A DNA stretch of 39,653 nucleotides from Ignavibacteriaceae bacterium (GCA_023231105.1 JALNWB010000015.1:1-39653); one strand, 5' to 3'; positions 15,929-25,511 are shown, counted from the stretch's first letter. Notes: generated from the letters alone by a model not told the origin. Numbers and translations are program-made.

Positions 15929-17527
15929 TTAACAGTCAACCGTTTCTTGATGTTTTTCAGCCGGGAATAATTTGTACAACCTGAAGTTTAGGCTGTCATT
16001 CAAAGCCTGAAAGCTTGCTTCAATTATATTTTCGGAAACTCCAACGGTTGACCAACTCTCATCTCCATCGCGCGAAGTTATCATTACTCTTACTTTCGCT
16101 GCGGTTCCGTGTTTTTCATTTAACACACGGACTTTATAATCAATTAATTTTATCATTTTGATTTCCGGATAAAATCTTATTAACGCTTTACGCAAAGCAT
16201 TATCAAGCGCATTCACCGGTCCGTTTCCATCTGCGGCAGTGTGTTCTATTTCGCCGTTCACTTCAACCTTCAACACTGCCTCGGTTCTATCTTTTCCCGT
16301 ATGATCGTTGGTAACAACAACTTTTGAGTTAAGTACTTTATAGAAAGGGGAAAACTCATTTAATTCATTTCTTAAAAGAAGTTCAAATGAAGCTTCGGCA
16401 CCATCGTATTGATAACCGTCGTACTCCAAATTCTTAATATTGCTTACAACTTTTTTGCTGATCTCTTTTTCGTTAAACAGATCGATGCCGAATTCTTTAG
16501 CTTTATATTTTACATTACTTTGTCCTGAAAGATCGGAAACCAATACACGTTGTTTATTCCCAACCGTTTGCGGATCAATGTGTTCATACATTCTGCTGTC
16601 TTTAATCACCGCGCTAACATGCACTCCGCCTTTGTGTGCGAAAGCGGATTTACCGACAAAAGCCGCACGCATGTTCGGATTAAGATTCATCACTTCATAA
16701 ACAAAATTTGAAAGTGAAGTGAGATGATTCAAATTGATTTCTTGTTTCGTTTTGCATTTCAATTTTAAAAGAAGATTTGGAATTATGCTCGATAAATTTG
16801 CATTGCCGCATCGTTCGCCAACACCGTTGATCGTCCCTTGCACATGCACAGCGCCCGCTTCAACGGCAGCAAGAGTATTTGCAACGGCAAGTTCTCCATC
16901 GTTATGCGTATGAATCCCGAACGGTGTAGTAACAACTTTTTTAAGTTCTTTTATTATTGAAGAAATTTCATGCGGTAGAGTTCCACCGTTTGTATCGCAT
17001 AGAACCAAAACGGAAGCGCCACCTTTTTCCGCAGCCAACAACATTTTTAATGCAAACTCAGCATCATCTTTATAGCCATCAAAAAAATGTTCAGCATCAT
17101 AGACAACGTTTCTTCCGGCATTTTTCAAAAATTCAACCGAACGGAAAATGAGTTCTTCATTTTCTTCATCGCTTAAACCTAAACCGACTTTAGAATGCAG
17201 CTTCCACGATTTACCGAAAATAGAAACGGCTTCAGTTTCCGATTTAAGCAGTGCATTTAAGTTTGCGTCTCCTTCAAGATTTTTTAATGAACGCGCTGTT
17301 GAACCAAATGCACAAACAACCGCATTTTTTAAATGAAGAGATTTTACTTTTGCAAAAAATTCTTCATCGCGCGGATTGCTGCCGGGCCAGCCGCCTTCAA
17401 TAAAATCAATACCGAACTCATCCAAACGTTGTGCAATTACAAGTTTATCTTGTATGGAAAGATTAACGCCTTCGCCTTGTGTACCGTCGCGTAATGTTGT
17501 GTCGAATAATTCAATTACATGTTTCAT
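15929..17527 (-). CDS. cimA: (R)-citramalate synthase
   Basis: A 532-residue member of the isopropylmalate synthase superfamily that condenses pyruvate with acetyl-CoA to citramalate, the first step of the threonine-independent route to isoleucine. The TIM barrel opens with LFDTTLRDGTQGEGV (residues 7-21), and the metal ligands appear in GIHTHNDGELAVAN near residue 205. The C-terminal LeuA allosteric dimer domain (about 395-520) contains VKVRVMITSRDGDESWSTVG-like sequence. The TQGEG loop in place of EQSPG, the EGGWPGSNPRD segment and the length of about 530 separate it from LeuA (19442-21034). ATG 17527 follows GAGGA. It lies 14 bp after leuD, whose product together with LeuC and LeuB would complete conversion to 2-oxobutyrate. 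Confidence 0.92.
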   Translation of the reverse strand: MKHVIELFDTTLRDGTQGEGVNLSIQDKLVIAQRLDEFGIDFIEGGWPGSNPRDEEFFAKVKSLHLKNAVVCAFGSTARSLKNLEGDANLNALLKSETEAVSIFGKSWKLHSKVGLGLSDEENEELIFRSVEFLKNAGRNVVYDAEHFFDGYKDDAEFALKMLLAAEKGGASVLVLCDTNGGTLPHEISSIIKELKKVVTTPFGIHTHNDGELAVANTLAAVEAGAVHVQGTINGVGERCGNANLSSIIPNLLLKLKCKTKQEINLNHLTSLSNFVYEVMNLNPNMRAAFVGKSAFAHKGGVHVSAVIKDSRMYEHIDPQTVGNKQRVLVSDLSGQSNVKYKAKEFGIDLFNEKEISKKVVSNIKNLEYDGYQYDGAEASFELLLRNELNEFSPFYKVLNSKVVVTNDHTGKDRTEAVLKVEVNGEIEHTAADGNGPVNALDNALRKALIRFYPEIKMIKLIDYKVRVLNEKHGTAAKVRVMITSRDGDESWSTVGVSENIIEASFQALNDSLNFRLYKLFPAEKHQETVDC

Positions 17528-17541
17528 TTACATTCCTCATT

Positions 17542-18102
17542 TTAAGCGATCATGTCCGTTTGCCGCGCGTATTCAAAAAGATTTCCGGCTTCAAGAATCG
17601 GAAGAATATCACCTAACGGTTTCAATTTATATTCTTCATTCATCGTCAGATTTTCTAGAACATTTTTTTCAAGATCGATTTTAATTTCATCACCGGTTTT
17701 TATTTTATCATTTAATTTTTCAACTGATTCATACGGAATAACAAATCCGCCGTCAACGGCATTTCTAAAAAAGATGCGCGCATAGGACTCGGCGACAACA
17801 ACTTTTGTTCCGGCTTTCTGTAACGCAAACGGAGCGTGCTCGCGCGAAGAACCACAGCCGAAATTTGCACCACCGATGATGATCGAGAATTCAGTTTCAA
17901 ACTTATCTGCCGCGATATATTTTATGCCTCCGTTTGGCAAACCGGATTTCTCCATCGGCACTGAAGACAACGCATACTTACCGTACATTTTAGATTCTTC
18001 CGGATCAGATAAACTATAAACCAAATGTTCCGCAGGAATAATTTGGTCGGTATCAATATTATTTCCTAAAACGAAAGCCTTTCCATTTACTATTTTTTCC
18101 AT
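17542..18102 (-). CDS. leuD: 3-isopropylmalate dehydratase small subunit
   Basis: The swivel-domain subunit that joins LeuC to isomerise 2- to 3-isopropylmalate and, with CimA present, citramalate to methylmalate. It shows the family motif GKAFVLGNNIDTDQIIPAEH near the N terminus and GANFGCGSSREHAPFAL in the centre. At 186 residues it belongs to the shorter prokaryotic type. The start is placed at ATG 18102 because AAGGA lies eight bases upstream; the frame can be extended to a TTG at 18120, but that would place the ribosome site inside the gene. It lies 32 bp after leuC and belongs to the ilv-leu operon. Confidence 0.94.
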   Translation of the reverse strand: MEKIVNGKAFVLGNNIDTDQIIPAEHLVYSLSDPEESKMYGKYALSSVPMEKSGLPNGGIKYIAADKFETEFSIIIGGANFGCGSSREHAPFALQKAGTKVVVAESYARIFFRNAVDGGFVIPYESVEKLNDKIKTGDEIKIDLEKNVLENLTMNEEYKLKPLGDILPILEAGNLFEYARQTDMIA

Positions 18103-18134
18103 TCGCTTTTCCTTTTTCAATTTCCGTTTTTCAA

Positions 18135-19430
18135 TTATAAAAATTCTCTGGGGTCTGTGATAACGCCTTTAATTGCAGATGCTGCAACCGTTAACGGCGA
18201 AGCTAAATAAACTTCAGATTTTCTGCTTCCCATTCTTCCCGGGAAATTTCTGTTCGTAGTTGATATTACAACTTCGTTATCCTGCGCTCTGCCAATGGTA
18301 TCCATCGGACCGCCAAGACAAGCGGCGCAGCTTGATTCTGCAATAATGCATCCCGCTTTTTCAAAAATATCTTTTAAAGAAATTCCGCTTATAGTTTCTT
18401 CATCCAACGCTCTCTGCACTTCCGTTGAAGCAGGAACAATGAACGTGGATGTCTTAACTTGATTTCCAAAAAGAATTTTTGCAGCAGCTTGAAAATCTGA
18501 AAGTTTTCCTCCGGTGCATGAACCGATATAACATTTTGTAAGTTTTGTTCCCGCTACACTGCGAACCGTAGAAACATTATCGGGACTATGTGGTTTTGCC
18601 ACGACAGGTTCTAACTCCGGTGTTTTGTATTTTCTAATTGAATGATATTTCGCATCCGCATCGCTGTGAAATATTTCATATTCTTTATCAGTTCGTTCTT
18701 TTACATAAGCTTCGGTTATCACATCGGCGGCAATGATTCCATTCATTCCACCCGCTTCAATAGCCATGTTTGTCAAGGTCATTCTTTCGGTCATCGGTAA
18801 AGAAAAAACGCCTTCACCGTCAAACTCCAATGCGCGGTATGTTGCGCCATCGGTAGTAATATCGCCGAGGATGCGAAGGATTAAATCTTTCGCCATCAAA
18901 TATGGAGGAAGCTCGCCTTCAAAAATAAATTTCATTGATTCGGGAACTTTCTCCCAAATTTTTCCGGTGCCGAGAATAAACGCGGCATCGGTATTTCCTA
19001 CTCCAGTAGAAAACATTCCGAACGCACCTGAAGTACACGTGTGTGAATCCGTTCCGAATAAAACTGTTCCCGGAAGATTATATCCTTCTTCGGCTAATGC
19101 AAGATGGCATACACCTTTGTATCTATCGGTGCCGACATCGTAATAGTTTTCAATTCCATATTCATTTGCAAATTCACGAAGCAGCGAAACGTTCCTGTTT
19201 GCTTGCGGATTTTTAGTAAAAATATAATGGTCTGGAAAAATTACTAATTTATTTTTATCCCAAATTTTTGCGGCTTCGCCGAATTCTCTTTTCCATATTT
19301 CAATTGTCGGCGGACCGCAGACATCGTGCGTCATTAGTACGTCAACATTCAGCCAAATATTTTGTCCCGGTTCCACAAAAGTTTTTCCGGCTGATTTAGC
19401 TAATATTTTTTCCGTTATTGTCATCTTCAT
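18135..19430 (-). CDS. leuC: 3-isopropylmalate dehydratase large subunit
   Basis: A 431-residue aconitase-family subunit carrying the 4Fe-4S cluster. Cluster ligands are visible as the cysteine in CYIGSCTGG (about residue 304) and the pair in SSCAACLGG (about 363-366). Substrate and cluster loops include FPDHYIFTKNPQANRN and FGTDSHTCTSGAFG. The length and sequence type fit the HacA/LeuC2 branch of about 420 residues rather than the 470-residue enterobacterial LeuC. AAGGA precedes ATG 19430 by eight bases. It forms the heterodimer with LeuD encoded just downstream. In an operon with cimA, the enzyme probably serves both leucine and isoleucine routes. Confidence 0.95.
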   Translation of the reverse strand: MKMTITEKILAKSAGKTFVEPGQNIWLNVDVLMTHDVCGPPTIEIWKREFGEAAKIWDKNKLVIFPDHYIFTKNPQANRNVSLLREFANEYGIENYYDVGTDRYKGVCHLALAEEGYNLPGTVLFGTDSHTCTSGAFGMFSTGVGNTDAAFILGTGKIWEKVPESMKFIFEGELPPYLMAKDLILRILGDITTDGATYRALEFDGEGVFSLPMTERMTLTNMAIEAGGMNGIIAADVITEAYVKERTDKEYEIFHSDADAKYHSIRKYKTPELEPVVAKPHSPDNVSTVRSVAGTKLTKCYIGSCTGGKLSDFQAAAKILFGNQVKTSTFIVPASTEVQRALDEETISGISLKDIFEKAGCIIAESSCAACLGGPMDTIGRAQDNEVVISTTNRNFPGRMGSRKSEVYLASPLTVAASAIKGVITDPREFL

Positions 19431-19441
19431 TAAAATTTTCC

Positions 19442-21034
19442 TTACACGGCTTGTGATATTTCAGATAAATAAGTAGTAGAAAGTTCTTCTTTCGATTTAA
19501 AATATTGTTCTTGATGATTTAACGCCTGGAGAAATCCTTTTGCGCTTGCTTCAATAATATCAGTTGAAATTCCTCTTCCTGTAAAAGTAACATCATCCTT
19601 TTTTATTTTAACGATAACTTCGCCGAGTGCTTGTCTTCCAGATGTAACGGAACGAACGAAATAAGATTCTAGCGATACTTTTGTATTCAATGCGCGTTCA
19701 ATAGCATTAAATGTGGCGTCAACCACTCCATCGCCGGTTGCAGATTCTTGCACCGTTTCATTTTCTTTCTTAATGCGAACCGTTGCCGTCGGGATTGAGT
19801 TTGTTCCCGAATGGATTTGCAAATAATCAAGTTCATAAAATGATGATGCAAATTTGATTGAACTTTCTTCCATCAAAATGCGCAAGTCATCATCATAAAT
19901 TTCTTTCTTTTTATCGGCTAACAATAAAAATTTCTCGTAAATTTCTTGCAGTTCTTTAACTTGAAGATGGTAACCAAGTTCGGTTAAACGAGATTTTAAT
20001 CCGTGCTTGCCGGAATGACGCCCGAGAACAATTTTTGTTTTGGGAACGCCGACGGTTTCAGGTTTCATTATTTCGTAAGTTTGTCTGTTCTTTAACATTC
20101 CATCTTGATGAATACCTGACTCATGCGCAAACGCGTTATCGCCAACAATCGCTTTGTTCGGCTGAACAACTATTCCGCTAAATGATGAGACCATTCTGCT
20201 GGAGTTAAAGATTTCTTCGGTTTTAATTTTTGTGAAAAATTTAACTAAGTCTTTCCTAACTTTTAAAGCCATCACAACTTCTTCAAGCGAAGCGTTGCCT
20301 GCGCGCTCACCAATACCGTTGATGGTACATTCAATCTGCCGTGCGCCGTTCTCGATTCCCGCTAAAGAATTTGCAACTGCTAAACCTAAATCGTTATGGC
20401 AGTGCACGCTGATAATCGCTTTATCAATATTTTTCACGCGTCTCTTCAACTCTGCAATCTTTGCACCGAATTCCGAAGGGAAAGTGTAACCGGTTGTATC
20501 GGGAATGTTCACAGTCGTTGCACCCGCTTCAATAGCGGCTTCAACAATATCAACTAAATAACCGATATCAGTTCTTCCCGCATCTTCAGCAGAATATTCA
20601 ACATCTTTCACAAAAGATTTTGCATAGGCAACGGAATCATAAGTCATTTTTAAAATGGTTTTTCTTTTTTCTTCCAAAGTTTTCCCATACCGGTCATCGC
20701 TAAATTTTCCAAGAATATGAATATCCGAAGTACTGGTAAAGGTATGGATCCTCGGTTTCTTTCCGTGTTTCAGAGCATCGTAAGCAGATTTAATATCCTT
20801 TTCTATTGCACGCGAAAGTCCGGCGACAACTACATTCACTTCATTTGCAATTAGTTGAACAGCCTCAAACTGCGCGGGAGAAGAAACCGGGAACCCTGCT
20901 TCGATAATATCAACATTTAGTTTTTCAAGCTGTCTTGCAATTTCAACTTTCTCCGTGATGCTCAGCGAAGCGCCGGGAGATTGTTCACCGTCTCGTAATG
21001 TTGTATCGAAAATAAAAATTCTATTTTTATCCAT
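19442..21034 (-). CDS. leuA: 2-isopropylmalate synthase
   Basis: The committed step of leucine synthesis, joining 2-oxoisovalerate and acetyl-CoA. The barrel opens with IFDTTLRDGEQSPGASL (residues 7-23), with metal ligands in SVHCHNDLGLAVAN near residue 205 and the substrate loop HESGIHQDGML near 300. The C-terminal domain, from about residue 390, is the LeuA leucine-feedback domain. It contains ATVRIKKENETVQESATGDG. I place the start at ATG 21034 (530 residues), seven bases after GAAAGGAA; the frame is open further to 21106, but the extra 24 residues overlap leuB and match nothing in the family. The gap to leuB is 28 bp. Confidence 0.95.
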   Translation of the reverse strand: MDKNRIFIFDTTLRDGEQSPGASLSITEKVEIARQLEKLNVDIIEAGFPVSSPAQFEAVQLIANEVNVVVAGLSRAIEKDIKSAYDALKHGKKPRIHTFTSTSDIHILGKFSDDRYGKTLEEKRKTILKMTYDSVAYAKSFVKDVEYSAEDAGRTDIGYLVDIVEAAIEAGATTVNIPDTTGYTFPSEFGAKIAELKRRVKNIDKAIISVHCHNDLGLAVANSLAGIENGARQIECTINGIGERAGNASLEEVVMALKVRKDLVKFFTKIKTEEIFNSSRMVSSFSGIVVQPNKAIVGDNAFAHESGIHQDGMLKNRQTYEIMKPETVGVPKTKIVLGRHSGKHGLKSRLTELGYHLQVKELQEIYEKFLLLADKKKEIYDDDLRILMEESSIKFASSFYELDYLQIHSGTNSIPTATVRIKKENETVQESATGDGVVDATFNAIERALNTKVSLESYFVRSVTSGRQALGEVIVKIKKDDVTFTGRGISTDIIEASAKGFLQALNHQEQYFKSKEELSTTYLSEISQAV

Positions 21035-21062
21035 CGTCTTCCTTTCAAAGTTAATTTTTCTA

Positions 21063-22160
21063 TTATACTGCCACAGCGGAATTTTTTTCTTCAAAGATTT
21101 CTTCAAGCGATTTTAACACTTCATCGCGCATTATCGTTGTAGAAATAAGAGTCATTCCATCCGAATAAATATCTGCGGTTCTAAAATTCTTTCCCAGCGT
21201 TTTTTCAATTGCTTTCTCGATAGCTAAACCAATCTCCGGAAGATTAAATGAGTAGCTGAACATCAATCCGATTGAAGCGATTGATGCAAGCGGATTAGCT
21301 TTATTTTGTCCGGCAATATCCGGCGCGCTTCCGTGAACCGGTTCATACAACGCATATTTTTCACCAAGACTTGCGGATGGAAGCATTCCCAAACTACCGG
21401 TTATCATTGCGGCGACATCACTTAAAATATCACCAAATAAATTTTGCGTGAGAATAACATCAAACTGCTTTGGATTACGCACCAACTGCATTGCCGCGTT
21501 GTCAACGTACATATCATTTAATTTTATATCGGAAAATTCTTCTTTATGAATTTGATGAACAACTTTGCGCCAGAACTGTGAACTTTCCAACACGTTTGCT
21601 TTATCAACCGAAGTAACCATTCCTCTTCGCTGGCGCGCAACCTCAAAAGCCTTTCGTGCAATTCTTTCGACTTCTTCAGTAGTATAGACTAACGTATTCC
21701 ATCCTTTATTTTCATCATAACCGCGGGGTTCACCAAAGTAAATTCCGCCGGTTAATTCTCTGAAAATTACCAGGTCGGTTCCCGAAAGAACTTCAGGACG
21801 CAATGATGAAGCGTCAAGTAAAGCGTTATAAACTTTTGCAGGACGAATATTAGAAAACAATCCGAGCGATTTTCTAAGCTTCAACAAAGCCGCTTCCGGT
21901 TTTAAATGATGCGGTAAAGTTTCCCATTTAATTCCACCAACCGCGCCAAGAAAAACTGCATCAGAATCATAACAAGCACTGAGTGTTGCATCGGTCAGCG
22001 GAGTTTCATTTGCATCATAAGAACAGCCGCCCATCAAATGATAGCTGTACGAAAGATCAAGTCCTATTTTCTCAGCGACAAATTGTAGTACTTTAACTGC
22101 GGCATCCGTTACCTCCGGTCCGATTCCATCACCGGGTAAAAGAGCAATTTTATATTTCAT
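21063..22160 (-). CDS. leuB: 3-isopropylmalate dehydrogenase
   Basis: A 365-residue NAD-dependent beta-decarboxylating dehydrogenase. The N terminus KIALLPGDGIGPEVTDAAV is the family opening. The substrate loop has LRKSLGLFSNIRPAKVY, the metal site is in NLFGDILSDVAAMITGSLGM, and the NAD-binding loop is in EPVHGSAPDIAGQNKANP. It oxidises 3-isopropylmalate for leucine and, with CimA upstream, probably 3-methylmalate to 2-oxobutyrate as well. AGGA precedes ATG 22160 by seven bases. The 55-bp spacer before it holds a perfect 28-bp palindrome (22181-22208), which may affect expression relative to the ilv genes. Confidence 0.96.
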   Translation of the reverse strand: MKYKIALLPGDGIGPEVTDAAVKVLQFVAEKIGLDLSYSYHLMGGCSYDANETPLTDATLSACYDSDAVFLGAVGGIKWETLPHHLKPEAALLKLRKSLGLFSNIRPAKVYNALLDASSLRPEVLSGTDLVIFRELTGGIYFGEPRGYDENKGWNTLVYTTEEVERIARKAFEVARQRRGMVTSVDKANVLESSQFWRKVVHQIHKEEFSDIKLNDMYVDNAAMQLVRNPKQFDVILTQNLFGDILSDVAAMITGSLGMLPSASLGEKYALYEPVHGSAPDIAGQNKANPLASIASIGLMFSYSFNLPEIGLAIEKAIEKTLGKNFRTADIYSDGMTLISTTIMRDEVLKSLEEIFEEKNSAVAV

Positions 22161-22180
22161 TTTAATTCCTATTCATAATC

Positions 22181-22208
22181 GTAGAGACTTGCCATGGCAA
22201 GTCTCTAC
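22181..22208. repeat. Perfect 28-bp palindrome between ilvC and leuB
   Basis: Arms GTAGAGACTTGCC and GGCAAGTCTCTAC meet at a central AT, giving exact symmetry over all 28 bases. It lies within the 55-bp gap between the ilvC stop and leuB start. It resembles the GTAGAGAC...GTCTCTAC palindromes I recall from intergenic DNA of cyanobacteria and other phyla. A strong mRNA hairpin here could set the ilv:leu ratio. Confidence 0.85.
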
Positions 22209-22215
22209 TAATTAA

Positions 22216-23232
22216 TTACGCGTCAACTTCTTCTTTTTTATTTTGATTGAACAGCCAGCTCATCATTCCACGTAATTTAGCGCCGACGGTTTCAATTGAA
22301 TGTTCGCGATTGCTTTTTCTCAACTTTTCAAATTCAGGTCCGCCGCTTTTGTATTCGGCTAACCATTCGTTTGCAAATTTACCGGACTGAATTTCGGCAA
22401 GAATTTTTTTCATTTCATTTTTAGATTCTTGTGTAATAATTCTTGGACCGCGCGTCATGCCGCCATATTCGGCAGTATCGCTAACGGAGTAATTCATTCT
22501 TGACAATCCTCCTTCATAATAGAGATCAACGATAAGTTTCATTTCGTGCATACATTCGAAATAAGCAAGTTCAGGCGGATAACCGGCTTCGGTCAATGTT
22601 TCAAATCCGGCTTTAATCAATTCAGCCGAACCGCCGCAAAGTACAGCCTGCTCACCGAACAAATCTGTTTCAGTTTCATTTTTGAAATTTGTTTCAATAA
22701 CACCGGCTCTTGTTCCGCCAATCCCTTTTGCCCATGCAAGCGCTAAATCTTTTGTTTTGCCGGAAGGATCTTGATAAACTGCAATAAGACACGGCACTCC
22801 GGAGCCTTCTGTAAATGTTCTGCGCACTAAGTGCCCCGGACCTTTTGGAGCGATCATCATTACGTTCACATCTGCTGGAGGAACAATTTGTTTGTAATGA
22901 ATGTTAAATCCATGTCCGAATGCCAAAGTTTTACCGGCAGTAACATGTTGAACGATGTCGTTATCATAAATATCTTTTTGATTTTGATCCGGTAAAAGAA
23001 GCATAATAACTTCAGCCCATGCAGACGCATCGGAAACGGTTTTTACTTGCAAACCAAGAGCTTCGGCTTTTTCCCAGCGTGGACTACTTTGACGGAGACC
23101 AACGCAGACATTCATTCCGCTGTCTTTCAAATTTAGTGAATGAGCATGTCCCTGGCTTCCGAAGCCAAGCACAGCAATTTTTTTATCTTTTAAAAAATCA
23201 AGCGATGCATCGCTATCATAATAAACTTTCAT
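22216..23232 (-). CDS. ilvC: Ketol-acid reductoisomerase, class I
   Basis: A 338-residue NADPH-dependent enzyme that converts acetolactate and acetohydroxybutyrate to the dihydroxy acids. The Rossmann motif VLGFGSQGHAHSLNL is at residues 21-35 and is followed by GLRQSSPRWEKA, a phosphate-binding loop of the NADPH type. The knotted C-terminal domain holds the magnesium ligands in ETDLFGEQAVLCGG and ECMHEMKLIVDLYYEGG. Length fits the short class I form. The ATG shares one base with the ilvN stop (TAATG on the minus strand), implying translational coupling, which fits the shared substrate flow. Confidence 0.97.
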   Translation of the reverse strand: MKVYYDSDASLDFLKDKKIAVLGFGSQGHAHSLNLKDSGMNVCVGLRQSSPRWEKAEALGLQVKTVSDASAWAEVIMLLLPDQNQKDIYDNDIVQHVTAGKTLAFGHGFNIHYKQIVPPADVNVMMIAPKGPGHLVRRTFTEGSGVPCLIAVYQDPSGKTKDLALAWAKGIGGTRAGVIETNFKNETETDLFGEQAVLCGGSAELIKAGFETLTEAGYPPELAYFECMHEMKLIVDLYYEGGLSRMNYSVSDTAEYGGMTRGPRIITQESKNEMKKILAEIQSGKFANEWLAEYKSGGPEFEKLRKSNREHSIETVGAKLRGMMSWLFNQNKKEEVDA

Positions 23233-23759
23233 TATACTTTTTCCTTTTCTTTTGTTGTAGAAATTTTGGGTTGAATTTTTGCTTGTTCTCCGCGCTTTAG
23301 TGCAACTGTGCCTGAGCGCGCAATTTCTTTTATTCCGTATTGGGCAAGAACATTCAGTGCGGCATCAATTTTATCAGGCGGACCTGTAATCTCAAGCGTT
23401 AATGTTTTGTTATTGATATCAACGATGTTCCCGCGAAAAATATCGCAGATGTTTGTCAACTCGGGTCTGGTTCCTTTTTGATAGAAGACCGTAATAAGAG
23501 CAAGTTCTCGCTCAATCCGTGGTTGACCGGTTAAATCGACGACTTTAATCGTATCAATTAAACGGTTTAACTGTTTAACAACTTGCTCAATTATTTGATC
23601 ATCACCCGAGGTTACTAATGTCATCCGGGAAATTTCAGGGTCTTCGGTTTCTCCTATAGAAATACTATGAACGTTGAAACCTCTACCGCTAAACATTGTT
23701 GCTACACGGTTAAAAGCTCCAAAGCGGTTTTCGACTAAAACAGAAATTGTGTGTTTCAT
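23232..23759 (-). CDS. ilvN: Acetolactate synthase small (regulatory) subunit
   Basis: A 175-residue regulatory partner of IlvB. The ACT domain spans residues 1-75, starting HTISVLVENRFGAFNRVATM and with GRGFNVHSISIGETED, which forms the valine-binding feedback site. The second ALS_ss_C domain covers about 83-158 with ERELALITVF and a conserved IDAALNVLAQYGIKEIARSG. The tail is Lys-rich. It starts 3 bp after the ilvB stop and overlaps ilvC by one base, so ilvB-ilvN-ilvC are tightly coupled. In bacteria the small subunit may be named ilvN or ilvH; the length of about 165-175 fits the ilvH/ilvN long form. Confidence 0.95.
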   Translation of the reverse strand: MKHTISVLVENRFGAFNRVATMFSGRGFNVHSISIGETEDPEISRMTLVTSGDDQIIEQVVKQLNRLIDTIKVVDLTGQPRIERELALITVFYQKGTRPELTNICDIFRGNIVDINNKTLTLEITGPPDKIDAALNVLAQYGIKEIARSGTVALKRGEQAKIQPKISTTKEKEKV

Positions 23760-23762
23760 TTG

Positions 23763-25481
23763 TTATACCATTGTTTTGGGGTTTAATCTTTTTGTCATCA
23801 TTTCACCGATTGAAGCTCCTGCGGGAACCATCGGGAAAACCATATCTTCTTTTACGACTTTAAATTCTATGAATACAGGACGATCGTTTATTGCGAACGC
23901 TTCATCAAGCAATGATTCAACTTCCTTTGGATTATCCGTTGAAAAAGCTGCAAGCCCGAAAGCTTCTGCAACTTTTCTGAAGTCGGGATTACTTTTTGAT
24001 AGATCTGTAAAACTATATTTTTCAGCATGGAAAAGTTCCTGCCACTGGCGAACCATTCCTAAGAAACTATTATTGATCACCATAAATTTGATCGGCAGTT
24101 TATGCGCAACGGCAGTGATCAGTTCCTGAATATTCATTTGAAATCCGCCGTCTCCACTGATTGAAATTATTGGTCGGTCTTTAACTCCAAATGCTGCGCC
24201 GATAGAAGCCGGTACGGAAAAGCCCATCGTTCCTAATCCACCGCTGGTTAAGTGAGAGCGCGGATGAACAAATTTATAATGCTGCGCTATCCACATCTGA
24301 TGTTGACCAACGTCGGAAACGATAACCGCTTCACCTTTCGTCTTTTCAGAAATTTTTTCAATCACAAACTGTGTTCTCAACTTTCCGTCATTCGCATCTA
24401 GTTCAAACGGACATTCCTTTTTCCATTTTTCAATTTGCTTCCACCAATCAGAAATATCAGGATGCTCATCCATTTCAGAAGCCAACTCTGCGAGAACATG
24501 CTTAACATCACCAACGATAGGCAAATCAACAAGGATGTTTTTATCAATTGCTGTTGGATCAACATCAACATGAATTTTATAAGACTTTAATGAGAAGGTT
24601 TCCACTTTCCCTGTAACACGATCATCAAATCTTGCTCCTAATGCGATGAGTAAGTCGCAGCTATTAACCGCTTGATTTGCCCAATATGTTCCGTGCATTC
24701 CGAGCATACCGAGTGAAAGATCATCGGTTCCGGGGAACGCTCCCAAACCTTGAAGAGTCATGGTAACAGGTAAATTATTTTCTTTTGCAAGAAGATAAAG
24801 TTCACGGGTGCCGCCGGACATAATAACACCACCGCCAACATAGAGCAAAGGTCTCTTGGCTTTCTTCAACATCTCAGCAGCTTTTTTAATTTGATTTTGA
24901 TGCCCGAGGAATGTCGGTTTATATCCACGTATCTCAACTTTTTCAGGATATTCAAATTCACAAACCGAATTGATGACATCTTTCGGAAGATCAACAAGTA
25001 CAGGTCCCGGTCTTCCGGTTGAAGCGATAAAAAATGCTTTGCGAATTGTCTCTGCTAATTCCTTTACATCACGGACAAGAAAATTATGTTTGGTAATCGG
25101 TCTTGTTATTCCCATAATATCAGCTTCCTGGAAAGCATCGTTACCTATAAGTTTTGTCGGTACTTGTCCGGTGAAAACGATAATAGGAATTGAATCCATA
25201 TAAGCGTCTGCAATTCCGGTAACTGTATTTGTTGCACCGGGTCCAGAAGTAACAAGCACTACTCCAACTTTGCCGGTAGCTTTTGCATAACCTTCGGCAG
25301 CGTGAGTTGCCCCTTGCTCATGGCGTGTTAGAATGTGCTCAAGAAAATCAACATCGTAAAGTTTTTCATAGAGCTTCAGAACAGCTCCACCGGGATATCC
25401 AAAAATATACTCAACCTTTTCTTTGCGCAAACATTCAAAAAAGATGTCGGCTCCGCTCATCTTTTGTTTATTTTCTTTCAT
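23763..25481 (-). CDS. ilvB: Acetolactate synthase large (catalytic) subunit
   Basis: A 572-residue ThDP- and FAD-binding enzyme that condenses two pyruvates, or pyruvate with 2-oxobutyrate. The N-terminal pyrimidine-binding domain has FGYPGGAVLKLYEKL and the catalytic Glu in RHEQGATHAAEGYAKATG. The central FAD domain contains GMLGMHGTYWAN and LGARFDDRVTGK. The C-terminal domain has the ThDP motif starting at SGDGGFQMNIQEL and ending INNSFLGMVRQWQ. The open frame begins at ATG 25481. It lies 30 bp after ilvD and 3 bp before ilvN. This is the catabolite-independent anabolic type, as the paired regulatory subunit shows. Confidence 0.96.
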   Translation of the reverse strand: MKENKQKMSGADIFFECLRKEKVEYIFGYPGGAVLKLYEKLYDVDFLEHILTRHEQGATHAAEGYAKATGKVGVVLVTSGPGATNTVTGIADAYMDSIPIIVFTGQVPTKLIGNDAFQEADIMGITRPITKHNFLVRDVKELAETIRKAFFIASTGRPGPVLVDLPKDVINSVCEFEYPEKVEIRGYKPTFLGHQNQIKKAAEMLKKAKRPLLYVGGGVIMSGGTRELYLLAKENNLPVTMTLQGLGAFPGTDDLSLGMLGMHGTYWANQAVNSCDLLIALGARFDDRVTGKVETFSLKSYKIHVDVDPTAIDKNILVDLPIVGDVKHVLAELASEMDEHPDISDWWKQIEKWKKECPFELDANDGKLRTQFVIEKISEKTKGEAVIVSDVGQHQMWIAQHYKFVHPRSHLTSGGLGTMGFSVPASIGAAFGVKDRPIISISGDGGFQMNIQELITAVAHKLPIKFMVINNSFLGMVRQWQELFHAEKYSFTDLSKSNPDFRKVAEAFGLAAFSTDNPKEVESLLDEAFAINDRPVFIEFKVVKEDMVFPMVPAGASIGEMMTKRLNPKTMV

Positions 25482-25511
25482 AAGGTATCCTTTCTCAGTT
25501 CTATATTATAT

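Noticed and set aside
21035..21106. Extended N terminus for leuA
   Set aside because: The extra codons overlap the leuB stop region, lack a ribosome site and precede the standard family start at 21034.
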